A stretch of DNA of 64,000 bases from Gentiana macrophylla (lineage: Eukaryota; Streptophyta; Magnoliopsida; Gentianales; Gentianaceae): assembly GCA_026214975.1 (NCBI GenBank), contig JAOBSW010000762.1:248001-312000 (forward strand), in the 5' to 3' direction. Below, in pieces: positions 57,493 to 64,000 of the stretch. The notes beneath the pieces were generated by a model. That model was not told the origin of the DNA and did no database searches. It saw only the letters and a list, made by a program, of their open reading frames with translations. Position 1 is the stretch's first letter. Each line of letters opens with the position of its first letter. The position numbers and the translations under genes are program-made.

Positions 57493-57615
57493 GCAGAAAA
57501 TATCAGAGAGACAAGTTTCTGCTATGCATGTTGAGTAAGAGGAACAGGTAACTTAGCAACCAAAGGAGTACCTCTTCGATGCTGAAAGAATCATCAAACT
57601 ATTGAAGACGAAGCT

Positions 57616-59324
57616 TGATGACGGTCAAATTATACCCGTAAAAGTCATCAACATTATCCTGAAATCGAGCTTAATAATATGTATTTTATATTAAGTCACA
57701 TGTTTAGAATGATTATTTAATGTTATGTGATTTATAGAATAGAATTTGGTGTTTATCTATTTTTATTATTTAAATATGATTTACTGTGTGATAATTATTG
57801 ATTTTATAGATTACGGTGAATCGGAGGATATCTACCAACAAAGGAAGTAAATCTCAAGATAAATCGGAGCGGAATCGGATTGCATTAAAGATAAATATCA
57901 AAGTAGCATGAAGAGTGGAGTGTGGAACAAGAAAAGCCAGCGAGCCAATCAGAGCAGAGAGGACTCGCTGGCAGCGAAGTGAGGGCTCACTGGGGGTGAG
58001 TTCAGCGAAATCATCGGATCGGCTCGGAGTTATCTCGACGCGTTTTAGACTCCATTAGGGTTTAGGAAACGTAAATTAGGTCGGCTAGAGTTTATCCTAA
58101 GTCGGTTTTCCAGCCTATATATACTTATTGCAATGTATCATCTTGAATATCACTTTTCATAACACAAATTCTCAATTTCTCAGAGCAGTTTTATACAAGA
58201 TTCCAGCAGTAATTATGTGAGTTTCTTGTCTTTATTTGTTCTTTTTTCTTTGTAATTATGTCCCCCCAATTATTGTTTATCGTTTGAGGTTGTTCGTTCT
58301 TCACCGAATGATGTGGATCTAAGGATACGATATGAGGCAGGGGGATTCCTTGTCTATAAGGATCCACACGCCCAGATCTGTTATCCGGTGATCTATAGAT
58401 GACTTTGGTATGATCGACAATCATGTTTTTTGTAGATCTATATAATTGCTTTATGAATCTCTATTTTATCCGTTACGTATATAGAAACGCTAAGATTTAG
58501 TTGTTCGTCGCGTCAATCTAGCCACGTCTTTATGGTGTGATTGTCCACCTAGAATTTCGTATCTTAGTAGGTATGGCTACGGCTACGTTGCTCGTCTGTT
58601 TTAATTAGCGTATGATTAGGAAATACCAATATAGGACTCCTAGGTCGGCTCATGAATTGATCTTCCGGGACTTTCAGCGAGATCTAAATCTGTGTTATAT
58701 TTGGGAATTGCTAGCACCTAGTTATACGTACGTCGTAGATTAGCATAAGACCGTGCAGGTAATTGTTAATGGGACAGAGACTGATGCGATCACTTAGGAA
58801 GTACGCCTAATCACAGGAATGTAGCCTAGGTGAGGAATACGGTTAATATCGGCATCCCTAGTTTTGTAAGCGTGCGAATTATATGAGATGGAGGCCTACG
58901 AAGCGAAGTCACATAATGTAGCTCAGTGATCTAGTGTCCTAACCGGAACTAAGTCAAATTTAGGGGATGACTCCCGTAGCCAATATAAAAGAAATACGAA
59001 TCGGATTAATAGTTGTCGAGTATCGCTTAATTATATAGAATCTCTAGATCCAAACGATAATCTAAGGATTGGGGAGGTTAATTACGTTGTCTTTGTTGTG
59101 TTGTGTCGAGTCGAGTCCTTTATCTTTCTTGTCTTTTGTTGGTCATAGACCGCTTCTGTGTGCTTGGTGTGAATGATTAATTCTTTGTATATAAATGATC
59201 CACAATTGGTTCCCTGTGGGATCGACCTTGATTCGCTATAGCTATACTACGATGGACCTAGTCCTCTTGCTAGTATTGGTTTATGGTGGTCAAGTATTTT
59301 ACATATCACTTGATCTCGTCATCA
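57616..59324 (+). repeat. Element E 5' LTR
   Basis: 1709 bp, beginning TGATGACGGTC and ending CGTCATCA. It is nearly identical to the visible part of the 3' LTR. A TATA-like CCTATATATA is at 58113-58122. An inverted pair, CCAGCGAG (57937-57944) and CTCGCTGG (57964-57971), occupies a position comparable with the palindromes of the A LTR. The 3' part resembles the A LTR (GTGGGATCGACCT and GCTATACTAC segments). Confidence 0.92.
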
Positions 59325-59330
59325 AGTTTT

Positions 59331-59348
59331 TGGTGCCGTTGCCGGGGA
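59331..59348 (+). other. Element E primer-binding site (tRNA-Asp)
   Basis: TGGTGCCGTTGCCGGGGA, six bases after the LTR. One mismatch to the A element PBS; otherwise the same tRNA-Asp primer. Confidence 0.9.
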
Positions 59349-61196
59349 ACCAAAGGTCAATTTTATATATAAATAATTTTTTATTCATGTTAAGTTTTCT
59401 GTTTTAGAGTCTATTTTTACGTTTTTGAGTCCCTCCGTTGTCTCGCTTCTGTGTAAAATTCCAGATTCTAAAATCGGTTTAACTCCCCGAGATCGCCTCT
59501 CTCGCCGCCAAATGAGCCTCAGGCCGTTTTCCGGGATCCCACGTGTCTGTTTATCTCTGTATGTTTAATCCGTAGGTCTGATAGCAACATGGGAAACCGT
59601 GTTAAAGTCAGTCTACGGTCCATTTTGTTTTTGTTTTTCCTCTATTTGCAGAAACCAGGGAAACAAAAATACGTGTCAGTAATTTTTCGTGGGCGCTAAG
59701 AAAAAAACCCAGCAACATGTGGAGCTACGAATCTACGATGGGAAAAGCGATGGAAGCAATACCTTTAAAGCACCAAGATGGCTCCGAAAAAAAATTTAAA
59801 AGGCTTGATTTCTTCGTGGTATAATGTTGAAGGCAAGGTACTACATTTTTTGCTTTTGTTTTACTTCTTTTGGTTTTTTGAGCATAAGTTAGCCTATACA
59901 TGAACCTGAGTATGAATCTTAGCCGAGAGTGAGTTTAATTTTATTAGTGTCTAAGGTTCTGCCCCAAATCTTTCTCATCTAGAGGGTGTAGGGAAACATG
60001 TAGTTGTTGAATGGAAGCAGTGAATAAAGAGTTCCTCGTAGTTCTGTTAAAATCTCATTGTCCTATGCATGAGATTGCTTCTACTGGCCATGGGAGCAAC
60101 AATTTATGTAGTTTTAAGAATTCGCAATCTAAAGAAGATGTTGAGTTTTGAGAGAGCATAATGAAGCAGCATTATAGAGGATATATGATTAAAATGGGTC
60201 CCTAGGACTAAATCTTCTTAGAATTCACTAGTTCCTAAAACGAGAGCTGAGGTAAGAGCTTTGTATAAATGGTATGGATAGATGTCGTTTCCTAGGTCTC
60301 ACAACCAATGGAAGGGTATTAATCCGCAAAATCGACGAGCCCACCTCATATAGTGCTCAAGGGGTCAACATCTGGCGATCCAAGAAGGATAACTGACAAG
60401 GATACTTTTTGGAAAGTCGAGCTGAGGACTTTAAACTCAGAACTACTTCTTTAAAACCCTTAGGAGTTTTAGGTTTTCCTTTCTTTGAGTCAAATAAAAG
60501 TAACGTGACATATGTTGAGGTTTTTTATTTTGCCGTGTTCTGATGGCCATAGGCTGAGGATGTGCAAAAAAAATTTACTCAATATAGGCCACGTGAAATA
60601 GAGTTTCTTAGGAGAGTTGAGAAATTGCTAAAGAAAAGGAAATTTAGCAATCAACCTTAAGATGGAGGCATCAAGAGAGCTTGAGAATTACTGAAAATGT
60701 AACAGAGAATGATAGGTGCGTACAAGTACGCATTTTGGTCAACTCTCAAAACTTTTTAGAATGGGGATCCGAGTGAAAATCCAAAGTTGTGTGCAATTCG
60801 TTCTGCAACTACCCTTATCCTTTCCTTTATACCTTTTCACCCTTCAACCTCTTCTATTCTCTCACCAATCTGCCTCACAAACCACATTTCTAACCATTCT
60901 TTCATTCCCTCTCTTTCTTTCCATCTATTTCACTCTCCCACCCTAACCCAATACCTACCCAAATCAATTTCCTTAACCAATTTGCAACCCACCCAAAACA
61001 CAATTTCTTCCTGCCCATTATCTTTTCTTACCATTCTTATTAATATCTTTTTCTCAACCCATCATATTCTAAACCTCCATTACAAAATACCCTTTTGTTG
61101 CGGAATTAGTACATTGCTAAGTTTTAATGAGTATCTTTCATCATTTTGGTTTTCATGATCCTCGCTGGGGTAAGTGTAGCTCTATACCTAGCTAGC
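59349..61196 (+). other. Element E internal sequence, no recognised gene
   Basis: Reading all frames, I find no gag or pol motif. The only longer frames (60716-60946 and 60787-61158) lie in a C/T-rich stretch and give Ser/Phe/Leu/Pro-rich sequence typical of chance. This is where gag and most of pol would be in a complete Athila element. Confidence 0.6.
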
Positions 61197-61771
61197 TTTT
61201 AACAGTTTGTGGTTCGATCGAAACACAACTTCTCTTTCTACCGGAAGATTTCAATTTCACAATTTTTCTGACCCTTCCGGCACATATAGATGATGAGTTT
61301 TGTTCTAAGCTATCACACCGATCCGACCTTGTTGATGACGGTGATGACTTTTACGTGATGAATTGGGTAATTAGTAATTTCGAGGAGAAGCGACATCTCC
61401 CTAAGTTGTTGATATCCAATCAAAACGTGAAGCGTCTGCGCATCTTTTACCAATAGGTCACATTCAATCTGTTATGCCTTACCAAGTTTCTCTTTTACAC
61501 TGGATTGAATACATGGTTGATCCAGTCAACCTCATGTTTTCTCACATGGGGTAATGCTTTTAGATCTTTTTCTTCTCCACCCAGTTTCAAGAATATTTTT
61601 GTGGTGGAGGATATCGATGAAGACTATCTTCTTTTGTTGATTGTTTATTTTTCTTTCTATTTAGTATTTTTCTTTTTGATTCTGTATATATCCTTTTTCG
61701 TATTCGTTTTAGAATTCGTGTCTGAACGAGTCGTTTTAACTCTTTGGTTTTCCTTGTCATTGGTTGTATAA
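61197..61771 (+). pseudogene. Element E weak open stretch with hydrophobic end
   Basis: One frame stays open from a TAG near 61191 to 61771 except for a single TAG at 61454-61456, about 190 codons. The first part is charged (a segment with DLVDDGDDFYVMNWVISNFE); the end has roughly 30 hydrophobic residues (LLLLIVYFSFYLVFFFLILY and on). There is no good ATG. It lies where an Athila env-like gene would sit, upstream of the conserved 3' tract. T-rich DNA alone can produce such a tail, so a real gene is doubtful. Confidence 0.3.
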
Positions 61772-62962
61772 AATAAAGTTGCTTAATTTGTTTTTGGATA
61801 TTTTATGTTTAATTACTGCCACATTATTTTATAACTTCCATTTCCATGTTATTAACAGTTTCGTGGAGTTTCTGTTTGGTTTGCTTTAACAGGATTTTGT
61901 TTGCTTCTCCACGACGTACTTGGATTACTCCTGCATTCTGCATATTACTTGAGAGCCATTTCCAGAGCTAAGTCTTTTTCTTAAATTCTCATTTTTATTT
62001 GTCATTGGGGACAATGCCATGTTTAAGTGGGGTAGGAGACTTAGCTATGATATGTGTGAAAAAATTGAAAGAAACGGTGGAAATTGAAAAATTAAATAAA
62101 TGCAAAATTAATAATCTCGTACCATTAGAATTGTGAGTTCCTAGCTGTATTTTAGTAAGAAAGGAACCGAGTGCATGAGTACATGATCATTTTATACTTA
62201 TGTGAATGTAAATTTAAGGATATTCATGCCGGCGGTTGCAAGTAGTTATTTATTATTCGGTTACTCAATCTTTGAATCGACTTTTACCGCATGAATTATA
62301 ATAACTAAAGAATTATGTGTACATTGCATAGATGATTGGTTATGTAGACTTAGTGTCGATATTTATCTGCTGATGTATTCCTATATTCTGGCCATCAAAG
62401 CGGAGTAATAAGCTTGAGAATTATCTGTGTTTTAACAATGCGTTAAACACTGGGCTTGTAGTAACATTACCAAAGTAGCCCCGAGCTTGTGGTAATATTC
62501 AATGCGATTGACTAATCCGTGAGGGGAGGATTCTTGCAATGCATACTTTACTTTTAAAGCAAGTTTCTTTCTTGAGAGGTGTTAATACTTGAAATGAAAA
62601 TGCGAAGAAATTCAACTTTTTAAGAGGCTTTGAGTACTTCTCGGTCTCCGAGTCCAAAAACCTTATGGATGACGCTCTTGCTTATTGCACCATGTCTTTA
62701 CCCATGCGAGGCTAAGAAGTGGGAATACTGATGTTGGTAGGTTGAGATTGCAAAGTTATCATAAACTCTAATCTTGCCACGATTATATAAAACTGAATGC
62801 ACATGCACACAATCACTTCGATTCATAGCGAGTAGTGAATAATGGATACCTTATGAGCATGAATGGTATGAGTTGACTCGAGTTTCTTGTGTAAGTATGC
62901 TTTGACCATTGGAAAATGTTATCTTGGGAATGACTTATTGATGCTTTGATCGGGACGATCAA
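61772..62962 (+). other. Element E 3' noncoding tract shared with element A
   Basis: From about 61990 this is homologous to the reverse complement of 3019-4030 in element A. Shared landmarks include GGACAATGCCATGTTTAAGT at 62009-62028, the block at 62450-62505 and the AATCACTTCGATTCATAGCG block near 62812. No coding frame. Confidence 0.8.
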
Positions 62963-62981
62963 AGTCTAAGTGGGGGGTAGT
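62963..62981 (+). other. Element E polypurine tract
   Basis: The G-rich AAGTGGGGGGTAGT immediately precedes the 3' LTR start TGATGACGG; it parallels the A element PPT. Confidence 0.85.
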
Positions 62982-64000
62982 TGATGACGGTCAAATTATA
63001 CCCGTAAAAGTCATCAACATTATCCTTAAATCGAGCTTAATAATATATATTTTATATTAAATCACATGTTTATAACGATTATTTAATGTTATGTGATTTA
63101 TAGAATAAAATTTGGTATTTATCTATTCTTATTATTTAAATATGATTTACTGTGTGATAATTATTGATTTTATAGATTACGGTGAATCGGAGGATATCTA
63201 CCAACAAAGGAAGTTAATCTCAAGATAAATCGGAGCGGAATCAGATTTCATTAAAGATAAATATCAAAGTAGCACGAAGAGTGGAGTGTGGAACAGGAAA
63301 AGCCAGCGAGCCAATCAGAGCAGAGAGGACACGCTGGCAGTGAAGTGAGGGCTCGTTGGGGGCGAGTTCAGCAAAATCATCGGATCGGATCGGAGTTATC
63401 TCAACGCGATTTAGACTCCATTAGGGTTTAGGAAACATAAATTAGGTCGGCTGGAGTTTATCCTAAGTCGGTTTTCCAGCCTATATATACTTATTTCATT
63501 GTATCATCTTGAATATCACTTTTCATAACACAAATTCTTAGTTTCTCAGAACAGTTTTTATACAAGATTCCAGCAGTAATTATGTGAGTTTCTTGTGTTT
63601 ATTTGTTCTTTGTTCTTTGTAATTAAGTCCCCCCAATTATTGTTTATAGTTTGAGGTTGTTCGTTCTTCACCGAACGATGTAGATCTATGGATACGATAT
63701 AAGGCAGTGGGGATTCCTTGTCTATAAGGATCCACACGCCCAGATCTGTTATCCGGTGATCTATACATGACTTTGGTATGATCGACAATCGTGTTTTTAG
63801 TAGAACTATATAATTGCTTTATGAATCTCTATTTTATCCATAACGTATATAGAAACGCTAAGATTTAGTTGTTCGTCGCGTCAATCTAGCCACATCTTTA
63901 TGGTGTGATTATCCACCTAGAATTTTTTATCTTAGTAAGTATGGCTACGGCTACGTTGCTCGTCTGTTTTAATTAGCGTATAATTAGGAAATACCAATAT
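62982..64000 (+). repeat. Element E 3' LTR (cut by window end)
   Basis: 1019 bp of the LTR are visible, nearly identical to 57616 onward with scattered substitutions; the TATA-like box is at about 63480-63489. The remaining 690 bp or so and the target duplication lie outside the window. Confidence 0.92.

Larger units (their letters stand above)
47368..57615 (+). mobile_element. Element C: Sirevirus-like copia, 5' LTR to env-like region
   Basis: In plus orientation: LTR, Met PBS, gag, protease, integrase, RT, RNase H, spacer and env-like frame. The env-like frame is interrupted by solo LTR D (55644-57048). The element is cut again at 57616 by element E, so its 3' LTR must lie beyond the window. 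Its pol is the least degraded Sirevirus pol here, with a 379-codon open RT-RNase H stretch. Confidence 0.9.
57616..64000 (+). mobile_element. Element E: non-autonomous Athila-type LTR element
   Basis: The 5' LTR (57616-59324) is repeated at 62982 and runs off the window. Internal sequence (59325-62981, 3.66 kb) has a tRNA-Asp PBS and a G-rich PPT but no recognisable gag, protease, RT or integrase. The last kilobase before the 3' LTR matches the same region of element A, and LTR ends and motifs are related to those of A. The layout fits a large retrotransposon derivative that uses enzymes of an autonomous relative. Confidence 0.85.

Noticed and set aside
60716..61158. Two overlapping open frames in element E (60716-60946 and 60787-61158)
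   Set aside because: They lie in C/T-rich DNA, have Ser/Pro/Leu/Phe-biased content, no motif and no neighbour support.

Overview
The window looks like intergenic DNA of a flowering plant, probably a eudicot, made almost entirely of LTR retrotransposons. The evidence is plant-type Ty1/copia and Ty3/gypsy proteins, primer-binding sites matching tRNA-Asp and initiator tRNA-Met, Athila-like and Sirevirus-like architecture, AT-rich sequence and deep nesting. I found no host gene, rRNA, tRNA gene, CRISPR array or bacterial feature. Nearly every retrotransposon frame carries stops or frameshifts. The longest intact catalytic frame is a 509-codon gypsy integrase at 4469-5998 (minus). All names below (A, C, E, G and so on) are local labels.

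Left part (1-22.5 kb) is a stack of insertions. An old copia remnant, Copia-2 (from 19751, minus), was hit by gypsy element H (15081-19750, plus). H was hit by Copia-1 (1-1400 and 12013-15080, minus). Copia-1 was then split inside its pol gene by an Athila-like gypsy element A (1401-12012, minus), which has both LTRs, a tRNA-Asp PBS, a PPT, gag, protease, RT, a ruined RNase H and an open integrase. H keeps gag-protease but jumps straight to 3' noncoding sequence, so it lacks RT, RNase H and integrase. A separate copia gag with PBS and LTR (Copia-3) lies at 21.0-22.5 kb.

Middle part (22.5-42.3 kb). Element G (23644-37361, minus) is a 13.7-kb Sirevirus-like copia element with 1.65-kb LTRs, a perfect CCTTT target duplication and a very long env-like frame downstream of pol. 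A solo LTR of the same family (38499-40195) has a perfect ATAAT duplication. Next come a truncated gypsy-type element F and a roughly 200-bp-arm inverted repeat built from another Sirevirus LTR.

Right part (42.3-64 kb). There are fragments of a second Sirevirus family (B: env-like tail plus LTR; B2: integrase to RNase H). Into B2 is inserted element C (from 47368, plus), which has LTR, PBS, gag, pol and env-like regions. The env-like frame of C is split by a solo LTR, D (55644-57048, TSD AACTA), and C is cut again by element E (57616 to beyond the window). E has two LTRs, a tRNA-Asp PBS and a PPT but no recognisable gag or pol; its last kilobase before the 3' LTR matches the same part of element A, so it looks like a non-autonomous Athila-type derivative.

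The elements do not work together as a pathway. They record successive insertions, and the intact-protein elements that mobilised H, E and F would have to lie elsewhere in the genome.
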